Source: Amoebophrya sp. A120
Lineage: Eukaryota; Sar; Dinophyceae; Syndiniales; Amoebophryaceae
Length of the DNA stretch: 64,000 nt
Assembly (NCBI GenBank): GCA_905178155.1
Contig: CAJINV010000002.1
Location: 1,504,677-1,568,676 of the forward strand
Direction of reading: 5' to 3'
Part shown: piece after piece, positions 56,019 through 64,000 of the stretch
How the letters are laid out: each line of letters opens with the position of its first letter
Position numbering within the stretch: the first letter of the stretch is position 1
Notes under the pieces: generated by a model
Told to the model about the DNA's origin: nothing
Databases searched by the model: none
The model's input: the letters and a program-made list of their open reading frames with translations, nothing else
Program-made: the position numbers and the translations under genes

Positions 56019-56769
56019 TCATATAATTCGAAAATCGTCCAGCACTTCTCGCACGTCGCCAGGTGCACGCATGATCAAGGCCGTACCGGTATTGAGAGGA
56101 AAAATCCCCCCTCCCCATATCGAAAAGGTATGTTTCCGAAAATTTGTGTTGCTGATTTGAGGTCGCAAATCACATTTGTTTTGCAAGAAGACAAGGGCAG
56201 AACCTTCCGCCCCACTATGGAAGCGATTTGTCATGCTGTTGGCCCTAAAAGTGACCCGTTTGCCATGCTGAACAACTAGACCCATACGCCCCTACCTAGC
56301 CTGGGGATTTGGCCGCGGTGCCTCTCTGCAATACAAACCTGATTTGTGTACACAAATCCAGCATCAGAAATTCCGTTTTGATATGGGGAGGGGGGATTTT
56401 TCCTCGTGATATGGTCATCTTCATCTTCCCTCGACTCAGCAAAGTCCTCGTCGTTGCCGCTGCACTACCACCACCTCCTTCGCCGCCGCGGCCACGACGC
56501 TGATTTATTGCTGCAGTCGGTTTTTGCTTGTTTTCACCAGCATGATCTCCTCCGGTAGTTCCAGGAGTGCTGACGCCGCTACTTTTCGCGTTGGTGGACA
56601 CAACGACAACATTAGCCGGATCTTCTTCAACCTCGTCTGGTAGTACAGCAGTAGTAGCAATCTTCAGTCCGTGCGAAAAAACCACCCCGCCGGTGCGGTA
56701 GCTGCTGCTCGAAACCACCGCAGCGCCGGCCCGCAGCAAATTTTTCTTACCACCGTTTGACTTCATCAT
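56019..56769 (-). CDS. Small gene sharing its first exon end with the paralogue (~142 aa)
   Basis: Exon 1 runs from the ATG at 56769 (MMKSNGGKKNLLRAG) to about 56412 and exon 2 from about 56089 to the stop at 56019 (GTALIMRAPGDVREVLDDF). Removing the 322-bp introner leaves 429 nt, 143 codons. The last part of exon 1 (AAATTRTLLSRGKMKMT) is nearly identical to the start of the gene at 55285, whereas the preceding Gly/Asn/Thr-rich sequence is not. It looks like a chimera or partial duplication. No function is recognisable, and it could be a decaying fragment. Confidence 0.4.
56090..56411 (-). mobile_element. Introner, family 2, without clear TSD
   Basis: 322 bp, starting TATTGAGAGGAAAAATCCCC and ending GGATTTTTCCTCGTGATA. 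The flanks (ACCGG and TGGTC) do not match. It is very similar to the copy at 53298-53619 read in the opposite direction. Loss of the TSD is compatible with recombination between copies. Confidence 0.85.
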
Positions 56770-56883
56770 GGTCGGTTAAAAGCAGTTTTCTGTCGATCCG
56801 CCTGTTGCAAAATCGATTCTGCTGCTCCTCTGTTATGCTGTAAATAGTGGGTCCTCGTTTGTCGTATAAACAAGTGTAAAAAT

Positions 56884-57377
56884 ACCGAACGAAGATATTT
56901 CTACACCTTTTCTCACACTCAGTTTTCATTTTCCCCATTACCACCTCTCATGTATCTATTCTCGCCTGGTGTCAGTACTTCGAACATAGATTGAAAAACC
57001 GAAAAGAATGAAGATCTTGGATCTCCTCCTCGTGGTTTTTATTTACCACTGCTGCTTTTTTACCCTGTGGCTGCCTTGTTCGGACAGTGAAATGTTGCAT
57101 CAGGAGCTTTCGTTTTTGTACGCAAGACGAAAGAGACGGAAAAACCAGATTTGTAATGCGGAACGCCAAAAGTTGACAAACAGAGATTATTTTTCCACAT
57201 GAACATAAAAAAGAGCTTGACTTTTGTGCCCGTTTAGTCGTGTTTCACCAATCTGTCATGGTAAATAAAAGGCGAAATAGAGTGTGGCTTGCTGCTGTGG
57301 CGCGTGTGGGCAGCAATGCAGATTAAAAATCTGTGATGCTGAAAGAGGAAAAGTTTGTTCTTTTTCCGAGGCCTGAT
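56884..57377. repeat. Left terminal direct repeat of the retroelement
   Basis: Identical, apart from one substitution seen near 56891, to 63507-64000 at an offset of 6623 bp. It may extend further right than 57377, since the other copy is cut off by the window. It contains a 64-codon plus-strand reading frame at 57008-57202 (MKILDLLLVVFIYHCCFF) that looks like a signal anchor but runs antisense to the element's ORFs, and an introner-like TTGTAATGCGGA motif. Confidence 0.93.
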
Positions 57378-57559
57378 TAGAAACGCCATAAATAAGATTC
57401 CTTGCTCTTCGAAAAGTAAAACGACAACCATAAAAGACTTACTATACCACTATTGCCTTGCGTTAACTAAATATCCTGATGGGGTTCAACATGCCGTCGC
57501 GTAAGTGCATTACAAAGGCTTCTATGTAGCATTTTCGGAGTAGCGACGGAGCGAGGAGT

Positions 57560-60500
57560 TTATACCGGTGACGCAGTCTCTGCGTCGCTGCTGTTCTCTT
57601 GGTCCTCTGCGTTGATACGAAGCGACGCTTCGTAACACAGACGCCCGTACTCAATCCCCCTCCTCATTTTACTCGACAAAAATGACTGTTTTGGAATTTC
57701 CGCTTTCGAAGGAAGTGCCTCCGTAGAAATTCCTTTGTCCGAAATCCAGTATCTAATCCCAATTACGTGTCCCTCCGCGGTTGTATCCGATAGCTTACAC
57801 CCCCGATAAAACTCCTCCTTCAATTTCCCCGGCTCGATACCACGCAACAACAAGCGGATGAGGGTGAGGTCGTCGATGTAGCGTTTATGGCACAGGACGC
57901 CCCTCCTCCCGTAGCGGCTGCGTGGGTCTCCGTATGTTGCGGCTATCGTTCCACCCCTCTCCGCATTTATCCCAAACGCGTAGCTCACCTCGACCATCAA
58001 TGGTGACCCCATCGGCCCGCCCCCAACCTGTCGCGCGATCAGGCCCATGCAGCGGCAGATAGCAAAAGTAGCGTCAAGCTTGAGACACCGCAAGACGAGA
58101 TCAATATCGATGTACCAGAAGTGTTTGTTGTCCGGCTTGTCCTTCAAGAACTGGATATTCCTCCGCGGTTTGGGTCGTGCGCGTGCTATCAGTGACGTCA
58201 TTTTGATCTTCCTGTGGTACAACTTGCCAGCGCGCTGCTTGGAGTTTTCCTGCCTGTGCTCCTCGACCCTTTGGAGGTAGGGCGTGTTCTTTTCTACCGC
58301 GACAAACTGCGTCCCGTACCCCTTAAGCTGTTGCACTCTTTCGCCGACAATCTGCATCGCGTCAGCAACTGAGCACCTAGTGAAGAAGTCTTTGACGTCA
58401 GCAGTCTGTATTGCTATTTGCAGTCTTTGTCGCTCCTCTGGTGGGAGGTCACGCCAGAACTTGTTTATCTGCTCAAACTCCGCGATGAGCTCTTGCTGCG
58501 TGCTGAAGAGGAAGTTTTTGTAGTCGACGTCGAGGATCCGCCGGATGACCCTCGCGACTGTGGAGAAAAGCCCGCCGTAGATGTGCTTGAAGTAGCTCGA
58601 TATCGGTCGGAATGCTATTGCCCCGCCCTTCAAGTCTGTGACCTTTAAACTCCTCCCCCTAGTCACCTCGTCAAACAGTCGCTTCTTCAGCATGATCTTC
58701 AAGAACGGCCAGCGGTGGAACTTGCGGAAGCGGATGTTCGTGAGGTCCTTGGTTTTATTCTCCTTTGCAATCGAAAAGAAGCCTCCCTGCACGTCTGTGT
58801 CGTACTGCGCTAGACCTCCCCAGCCTGGAATCAACTCGTAGTCACCCTGAAGGTGGTTGATCATGCAGTGGCTGACTATTCGGTCACAACAGAAGAAGAC
58901 GCTCCGCGACTTGTCAACCTCCCCTGTGTAGCAGTGCGCCGCCAGAAGCTTAGCAACGTCCGTCACGTCGTCCTCCGTGCAGTAGGACTTACGCCTTTCC
59001 CAGTCGATCGACTTCGTTGCTATCTCCTTATCCTCTTTCTCTCCTCCTAGTGGTATGAGGCCTGGCTGTTTGGAGAATTGTTTTCTGGCTCTTCCTACTG
59101 CTGTGGCGACTTGTCCTCGGGTCGGCGCGAATGTAGCAATCCTGGTCCAGATTACTACTTTTCCCTGGTGTGTTGCAAGTGTGAAGCCCGACGAAACAGG
59201 CTCACAGCAAATATGTCCGTCGATCGTAGGCAACCACGGATGCCGCTCCTTCAGTTCCTGGCAAGAACAGCGAAGCGGCAGGTCGTTCCTGATCCTGTAC
59301 GCAGTGTCCCGGTGCCAATCCGCCAGCTTCGTGCCGAACATGTCCAAAAACTTCTTTCCCCTGGATTTCTTAATCCGCAGGACACGCACCGGGCCGCACC
59401 TCAGCTCTTGGTGTGTAAGCATGCGCGAAAACATGCGGCGCAGGTTGTTGAGCAGCATCGGCGTGGTCTCTGGGAGGCGGATTGTTGTGACGATGATCTT
59501 GGAGCCGCTAACAGTGGCGTCAAGGTTGGAGCGGAAAATGTAGCACTTGCCAGTAGGGAGGAGGCGTTTTGCGTGGCTGTGCAGCTGTGTAACTTCTCGC
59601 GCCGTCTTCGCCCGTAGGTAGGAGCTGATACTGTTAGACAGTCCAATCCTCTTAGACATGGACAGGATGACCCGCGCTTCTTCATCTACAAAATCCGGCA
59701 AGTCCCACTGCGCCATGGCTTCGAAAGCACGCGCGGGCTCCTTGTCGGATATCTCGAATTGTCGGCAAGGGTGTCCAGAGGTGCGTGTACTCTTGAAAAC
59801 TTTCCGCCGCGGGTGTGTGATGATGAACGTCTTCACCACCCCCGCCCTGCTCTTCTCGTGTTCGCGGACAGCAGCCCCCTGGGTGTTGCTTGTCGCATGG
59901 AAATACTGGATCAAGATGCGCTCCCCCACTGCTAAGATTGCCTCCTTCTTCACCGGCGCGTGCATGAGTTTCACTACTATCCAGTTCGGCACGCCGTCTC
60001 GGTGGAACAAGCCGACGAGCTTGTTCTTCCTCCCCTCTTCCGCTGCCGCCATCCAATGTGACTCCACCCGGTCTAGTTTCGCCTTGGTTGTCCTCCCCAC
60101 GTAAGTTTTCCTCGTTCCCGGCCGCCATGCAAGATACAACACGCGCGTCTCCCTTTCATCCTCTGCGTTCGTGCTCGCTATCATGCGGCAAATTCGAATT
60201 TTTTCCAGTAGCCTATTGGTGAAGCGAGTATTACTAAGTTCTAAAATCTGCATCATGAGCTGCTCATCCATTTGAAAGAGCTGTTTTCGGATCTCTTTCA
60301 AAAAAGAACGAAAGGGGGGCCGTTGTGCTGCTTGTTGTTGTCCTCGCCGCTGTGGATCTGCCCAGCTCGGAAATAGTTGATCCCTGCACCTCGTGTGTCT
60401 GCAGTCCACCTTTCCCCACCTATCCCTCCGGATTTCAACACAACATCCGCAGTCCTTCGTCTTTTTACAATAGCAGCACTTCTGGTAGTTTTCCATCCTC

Positions 60501-60931
60501 TTCAGTGTGTAGTTCCCAACTCCCGCCTTGATGTTCTGCACCTCGTAAAGCCGTGCAAGAGATGGAGATGTAGTTTGTAGCTGTTCGTTCAAAATTTCCA
60601 AAAAATTTAAGATGTCGCATTTTCCATACCGGAATCTGCACAGTACCCGTGAGTCGTCGATCATCATTATAAAAGAAGTCGCCCGCTTGTTGTTCGTGAA
60701 GAAGTTTCCTGCACTTTGGCAGGTTGTAGAAGTCGAGATGATAGTGGTCGTTTTTGTATAGTTGTTTTGTACGCCAGTTGTAGCGTATACTGTCAGTCCG
60801 CAAGTTGCTCGTAGAAAATAAAAAATAAACCCGTTCAAAATCTTTCCTGCATAGAAACTTCTGAATTGATAACCCCCCGCTGACGTGCCCTCAGTAAAGG
60901 TTGAACACCGACGAACTGCTTCCACCACCAC
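57560..60931 (-). CDS. GIY-YIG endonuclease / reverse transcriptase polyprotein
   Basis: 1123 aa. Residues 152-182 form a Cys-rich, zinc-binding-like cluster (CCYCKKTKDCGCC..DCRHTRC). Residues about 264-350 resemble a GIY-YIG nuclease: Y266, then TYVGRTT at 276-282, R288, H292 and E337. The reverse transcriptase follows: FRPISS near 774, motif A ADVKDFFTRC at about 844, motif B GGPMGSPL at 971-978 and motif C RYIDDL at 1017-1022. The MGSPL and D..FT signatures are those of Penelope-like and telomerase-type enzymes. A GIY-YIG domain before the reverse transcriptase fits the permuted Penelope-like clades (Naiad/Chlamys type) rather than classical Penelope, where it is C-terminal. Catalytic residues are intact. 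The frame overlaps the last 41 nt of ORF1, so translation may need frameshifting or reinitiation; the real start may be downstream. Confidence 0.88.
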   Translation of the reverse strand: MVVEAVRRCSTFTEGTSAGGYQFRSFYAGKILNGFIFYFLRATCGLTVYATTGVQNNYTKTTTIISTSTTCQSAGNFFTNNKRATSFIMMIDDSRVLCRFRYGKCDILNFLEILNEQLQTTSPSLARLYEVQNIKAGVGNYTLKRMENYQKCCYCKKTKDCGCCVEIRRDRWGKVDCRHTRCRDQLFPSWADPQRRGQQQAAQRPPFRSFLKEIRKQLFQMDEQLMMQILELSNTRFTNRLLEKIRICRMIASTNAEDERETRVLYLAWRPGTRKTYVGRTTKAKLDRVESHWMAAAEEGRKNKLVGLFHRDGVPNWIVVKLMHAPVKKEAILAVGERILIQYFHATSNTQGAAVREHEKSRAGVVKTFIITHPRRKVFKSTRTSGHPCRQFEISDKEPARAFEAMAQWDLPDFVDEEARVILSMSKRIGLSNSISSYLRAKTAREVTQLHSHAKRLLPTGKCYIFRSNLDATVSGSKIIVTTIRLPETTPMLLNNLRRMFSRMLTHQELRCGPVRVLRIKKSRGKKFLDMFGTKLADWHRDTAYRIRNDLPLRCSCQELKERHPWLPTIDGHICCEPVSSGFTLATHQGKVVIWTRIATFAPTRGQVATAVGRARKQFSKQPGLIPLGGEKEDKEIATKSIDWERRKSYCTEDDVTDVAKLLAAHCYTGEVDKSRSVFFCCDRIVSHCMINHLQGDYELIPGWGGLAQYDTDVQGGFFSIAKENKTKDLTNIRFRKFHRWPFLKIMLKKRLFDEVTRGRSLKVTDLKGGAIAFRPISSYFKHIYGGLFSTVARVIRRILDVDYKNFLFSTQQELIAEFEQINKFWRDLPPEERQRLQIAIQTADVKDFFTRCSVADAMQIVGERVQQLKGYGTQFVAVEKNTPYLQRVEEHRQENSKQRAGKLYHRKIKMTSLIARARPKPRRNIQFLKDKPDNKHFWYIDIDLVLRCLKLDATFAICRCMGLIARQVGGGPMGSPLMVEVSYAFGINAERGGTIAATYGDPRSRYGRRGVLCHKRYIDDLTLIRLLLRGIEPGKLKEEFYRGCKLSDTTAEGHVIGIRYWISDKGISTEALPSKAEIPKQSFLSSKMRRGIEYGRLCYEASLRINAEDQENSSDAETASPV

Positions 60932-62576
60932 CTCGTCCCTGGTCCCGCACCAAATTCTTCTCGTGGCGCTGCTTGTCCACCTTCTCCTTCTGTTCGCGAA
61001 TGAAGTTGATCAGCAGGATCACCACCCAGGACGTCGCCATGGAAATACAAAAATCCTTGCCATCCTCATCGACAAACATCTGCACCGGCACCAGCTTCCC
61101 GATGTAGGACTCGATCACGGAATGAAAATACTTCACGTTCGTCACCGGCATGCCCTCGCACTCGTGGAATTCCTTGATGATCATCTCAGTGGTTGCCTGC
61201 AAGTTCTCCAACGGCAGGATCTGTCCGATTATCCAGAAGCCTTGGCACAGGGCGACCCACTCCTCTTTCAGGGTTTCGACGGCGGTGTTGCGCAACTCCA
61301 GGACTCCGATGCTAATCTCCTCCTGTATCTGTTCCTCGTCCTCCTTAAAAATCGTCGCGAGGGTATCCACAGTCGCCGGCCACTGAAATAAGTTGCCAAG
61401 CGTGTTCTGCTCCTCCCGGAAAGCCTTTGTGTAGTGTTGCAGACCGCGGAAGGAGATGGGGTTTTGCTTCCCAAACATCTCCGCATACTTCGCCTCGAAC
61501 ATGCTATTCACCTGTGCCGGCAATAACTCCTCCGCGAAGTTTTCAATTTCTTCAGCCGACTTCTGGCAGTACAACTGGAATTGACTGGGCGGCGTTTTCT
61601 CTCCAATGTTGTACCGCTCCGGGTGTTTGCTGAGTTTCTCCATGTTGTTCTGATTGTTATCACCCTCATCGTCGGACACGTAACCCCTGTTGCGTCGTAG
61701 CGGATTGATGTACTTGTTATCGGCGAAAGTAGCGCGCCGCATCTTCTCGTGGGTGTCATCACCTCCTTTCCCATTAGAGTTGCGGTCTCTCTTCCCCGAT
61801 GCTGATCCGAAGAAGCCGGCCGAGGTGCCGAAGTCCGTGGAAGGAAAGAAGGAGAACTGTTGCCCTTTTCCTGTGGTCTGTGCCTCCTGCAATTTAATTT
61901 GTTTCTCCAAGATCTCATTTCTCAGCCGCATCTTCTCCAACTCGGTGTCTGTCGCCGCGTCACTGCTCCCTCCACCACTGCTCATCCGGGCGGACTTCTT
62001 CCAGTTGACCGGTCTTGCTGTTCCGCGCCAGTTCACCTGATTGAGCCACTCACTCTCCCCCGGATCACCGTGTTTGTTTTTGACCTCCTCGACCACCATC
62101 TGCAGCTGCTGCTTGAAGAACTCCATCGCCGCGTCGTCCCCACTTTTGTACAGCATGTCCATGAGCGAGGCGGCCTGTGCGATGTCGACGCAGTGCAGCC
62201 GGGGCACCGGGATCGGCACGAACCTGTTGATCAGGCCTGGTTTTTCTAGTTTGTCCGCTTTTTCAATCTGTTGGTAGCAATCGCGCATGGCAGGAAGGAC
62301 GCCGAACTTGTACATCGTCGCGACCGAGACCGAGCGAGCGTCGAAGTCGAAAAAGACCATGCCGTGGCGATACGAGTCGTAGACACAAGCATCCTTATCA
62401 TCAACCGGCTGCGCGAAACCTCCCTTCGGTTGCTGTTGCTGTCCAAAACCACCAAGGCCGCCGCCAAATCCCTTCCCTCCGGTCAGCATAGCAAGCCCCA
62501 GACTTTGCATGGGGTTGGAAAACATGTTTGCACCGGTGGCCGGAGCCTGAGCAGACGCAACCTGGAAATCCGGCAT
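60891..62576 (-). CDS. Gag-like ORF1 of the retroelement
   Basis: 561 aa with no domain I can name. The N-terminal 60 residues are Gly/Gln/Phe-rich (GGKGFGGGLGGFGQQQQ). A central segment (ELEKMRLRNEILEKQIKLQEAQ) is a likely coiled coil. Next comes a basic, Asn-rich stretch, a long alpha-helical acidic region and a C-terminal hydrophobic segment (MATSWVVILLINFI) before a basic, Gly/Ser-rich tail. Size, position ahead of the reverse transcriptase, same strand and the 41-nt overlap suggest a nucleic-acid-binding or structural protein of the element. It could instead be a host gene captured between the repeats. Confidence 0.65.
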   Translation of the reverse strand: MPDFQVASAQAPATGANMFSNPMQSLGLAMLTGGKGFGGGLGGFGQQQQPKGGFAQPVDDKDACVYDSYRHGMVFFDFDARSVSVATMYKFGVLPAMRDCYQQIEKADKLEKPGLINRFVPIPVPRLHCVDIAQAASLMDMLYKSGDDAAMEFFKQQLQMVVEEVKNKHGDPGESEWLNQVNWRGTARPVNWKKSARMSSGGGSSDAATDTELEKMRLRNEILEKQIKLQEAQTTGKGQQFSFFPSTDFGTSAGFFGSASGKRDRNSNGKGGDDTHEKMRRATFADNKYINPLRRNRGYVSDDEGDNNQNNMEKLSKHPERYNIGEKTPPSQFQLYCQKSAEEIENFAEELLPAQVNSMFEAKYAEMFGKQNPISFRGLQHYTKAFREEQNTLGNLFQWPATVDTLATIFKEDEEQIQEEISIGVLELRNTAVETLKEEWVALCQGFWIIGQILPLENLQATTEMIIKEFHECEGMPVTNVKYFHSVIESYIGKLVPVQMFVDEDGKDFCISMATSWVVILLINFIREQKEKVDKQRHEKNLVRDQGRGGGGSSSSVFNLY

Positions 62577-63505
62577 CTTGTCGCTGGTGGTAATGGGGAA
62601 AGACGGCTAGTCGAAGAAGGTGTAATTAAAATACGCAAGAGAATGCTTCTAAAAGAGAGCGCAGCCAGTTACAGACGAAGTAGGTAAAATTATGTTAGAC
62701 AGCATGTGTGTAAGGCACTAGGATATAACAAGAAGTAGAAGAACGGAGTAACAACAACACGCTCTAAGAAGACCACAAGCAAAAAGGTAAGAAGCGAACA
62801 ACTGCGGGCGACTTCACGGAAACTCACCCCGAATACATCGGGCAACTTACTTTCAAACGGAACCTTTTTCAATCTTGATCGGCAACGCGCAGATCAAGAG
62901 AAAGAAATATACTGCAGATATAGCCGCGCGGAGCATTAAAAAATTACACATCTCTCTAGTTTTATTTTGCAAGTAATCACTTTTAGAGTGGGACCAGGCG
63001 AGTTGGAAAAGAAGCAGCAAAATTGGCAGAATTCCTGCATTTTCCTTGCCTTGTAAAGCCTAAATGAATCGATATAGGTGGGGACAAGTCGTGTTATATG
63101 AGGTAGCAAAGATGCAGAAAAATGGAGCGCGTCGTCGGTGTTGAGAGAATAAAAATCACCTCGTCCCCCAACACCTCTTTACAGTCCTAAACCCGCCGAC
63201 CTGAGTACACGCTTTTTTACCTAAACTGCCATACAAAAGCGTCAGAGTCACCGGATTAGCTCGGCGGAACAAGGACAGCAATACAACACAGGTATCAAAA
63301 GCAAAGCACCAGTGGAGCCACAGGGTATACTCAAGCAGGGCAAGAAACAGATTGGCTATCGTGTGTTTTTGTATCGTGCTCTCCGCCAACTTGGGATGCG
63401 TGTACTTGCAGCGTCTTTTACTTAGTCGTCCTGTGTCTGTTTTTTCTAATAAAAAGGTAAAAAAGTTTACAACATAACCCGGAAAGTCTCCTTATATGCC
63501 GTTTT
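62577..63505. other. Retroelement leader between 5' direct repeat and ORF1
   Basis: About 930 bp without a supportable gene, AT-rich. It presumably holds the element's 5' untranslated region and promoter. No recognisable ribozyme or promoter motif. Confidence 0.5.
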
Positions 63506-64000
63506 TAACGAACGAAGATACTTCTACACCTTTTCTCACACTCAGTTTTCATTTTCCCCATTACCACCTCTCATGTATCTATTCTCGCCTGGTGTCAGTA
63601 CTTCGAACATAGATTGAAAAACCGAAAAGAATGAAGATCTTGGATCTCCTCCTCGTGGTTTTTATTTACCACTGCTGCTTTTTTACCCTGTGGCTGCCTT
63701 GTTCGGACAGTGAAATGTTGCATCAGGAGCTTTCGTTTTTGTACGCAAGACGAAAGAGACGGAAAAACCAGATTTGTAATGCGGAACGCCAAAAGTTGAC
63801 AAACAGAGATTATTTTTCCACATGAACATAAAAAAGAGCTTGACTTTTGTGCCCGTTTAGTCGTGTTTCACCAATCTGTCATGGTAAATAAAAGGCGAAA
63901 TAGAGTGTGGCTTGCTGCTGTGGCGCGTGTGGGCAGCAATGCAGATTAAAAATCTGTGATGCTGAAAGAGGAAAAGTTTGTTCTTTTTCCGAGGCCTGAT
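63506..64000. repeat. Right terminal direct repeat of the retroelement (cut by window edge)
   Basis: Second copy of the left repeat, starting CGAACGAAGATACTTC. It includes the same 64-codon plus-strand frame at 63631-63825. In element orientation this is the 5' copy. Confidence 0.93.

Larger units (their letters stand above)
56884..64000 (-). mobile_element. Penelope-like retroelement with terminal direct repeats
   Basis: The element reads right to left: direct repeat (63506 to beyond 64000), a leader of under 1 kb, ORF1 (62576-60891), ORF2 (60931-57560) and a second direct repeat (56884 to at least 57377). The repeats are near-identical over the whole 495 bp visible, which implies recent origin. 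Penelope-like elements commonly carry such pseudo-LTRs because of tandem insertion. The left edge lies only 114 bp upstream of the start of the small gene at 56769. The right edge is outside the window. Confidence 0.85.

Noticed and set aside
56884-57377. Hammerhead ribozyme in the Penelope-like terminal repeat
   Set aside because: I looked for the CTGANGA and GAAA core in suitable spacing on both strands and found only an incomplete CTGATTAGAAAC.
59655-60128. Plus- and minus-strand frames overlapping the reverse transcriptase ORF
   Set aside because: They are shadows of the 1123-codon frame, which has all catalytic motifs in order.
56884-64000. LTR retrotransposon
   Set aside because: There are direct repeats, but no protease, RNase H or integrase. 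The enzyme has a GIY-YIG domain and Penelope-type reverse transcriptase motifs.
1-64000. Dinoflagellate spliced-leader gene
   Set aside because: I did not see a match to the conserved leader (CCGTAGCCATTTTGGCTCAAG-like) on either strand.

Overview
The window is nuclear DNA of a eukaryote. Intron-containing genes, GPI-transamidase and Golgi genes, and an mRNA-export adaptor rule out a prokaryote. Most introns are short transposon-like elements (introners) with terminal inverted repeats (TIRs), 5-bp target-site duplications (TSDs) and no GT-AG ends. From memory, abundant introners with non-canonical splice sites are described for the parasitic dinoflagellate Amoebophrya (Syndiniales). With all supported genes on one strand, as in dinoflagellate gene arrays, I infer Amoebophrya or a close relative. 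This assignment is inferred, not proven.

Layout (all genes on the minus strand, so they read right to left). 1-9347: the 5' part of an unknown acidic, proline-rich protein gene. One of its introns contains about 4.4 kb of almost pure A (T on the sense strand), and two others are unusually large (1.26 and 1.5 kb). 9348-12215: intergenic with GC-rich islands. 12216-13750: TVP23 Golgi membrane protein. 14658-17130: ALYREF/Yra1-like mRNA export adaptor. 19614-25279: PIG-S, a GPI transamidase subunit, split by one introner that has itself been invaded by two other elements. 27813-29237: single-exon unknown protein. 31527-49099: a giant 13-exon gene (about 4769 aa, probably secreted, internally repeated) with 12 introner introns. 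50719-55285: its smaller tandem paralogue (about 924 aa, 6 introner introns). 56019-56769: a small gene sharing part of its first exon with that paralogue. 56884-64000: a Penelope-like retroelement with a gag-like first ORF, a GIY-YIG plus reverse transcriptase second ORF, and near-identical direct repeats at both ends.

The introner system is the main result. I delimited about 25 elements in at least seven TIR families. Removing each element plus one 5-bp TSD copy restores the reading frame at nearly every junction. The four complete genes built this way have coding lengths that divide exactly by three (906, 2154, 2775 and 14310 nt). The TIR families differ in their ends but share an internal TTGTNATGC-type motif. 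That motif also occurs in the few GT-AG introns and in the retroelement's terminal repeat. None of the intron positions is shared between the two giant paralogues, which implies recent and repeated gain.

Limits: all homology calls are from reading the sequence. Exon joins are inferred from frame, TSDs and protein continuity, without transcript data. Start codons of the secreted proteins are best guesses.
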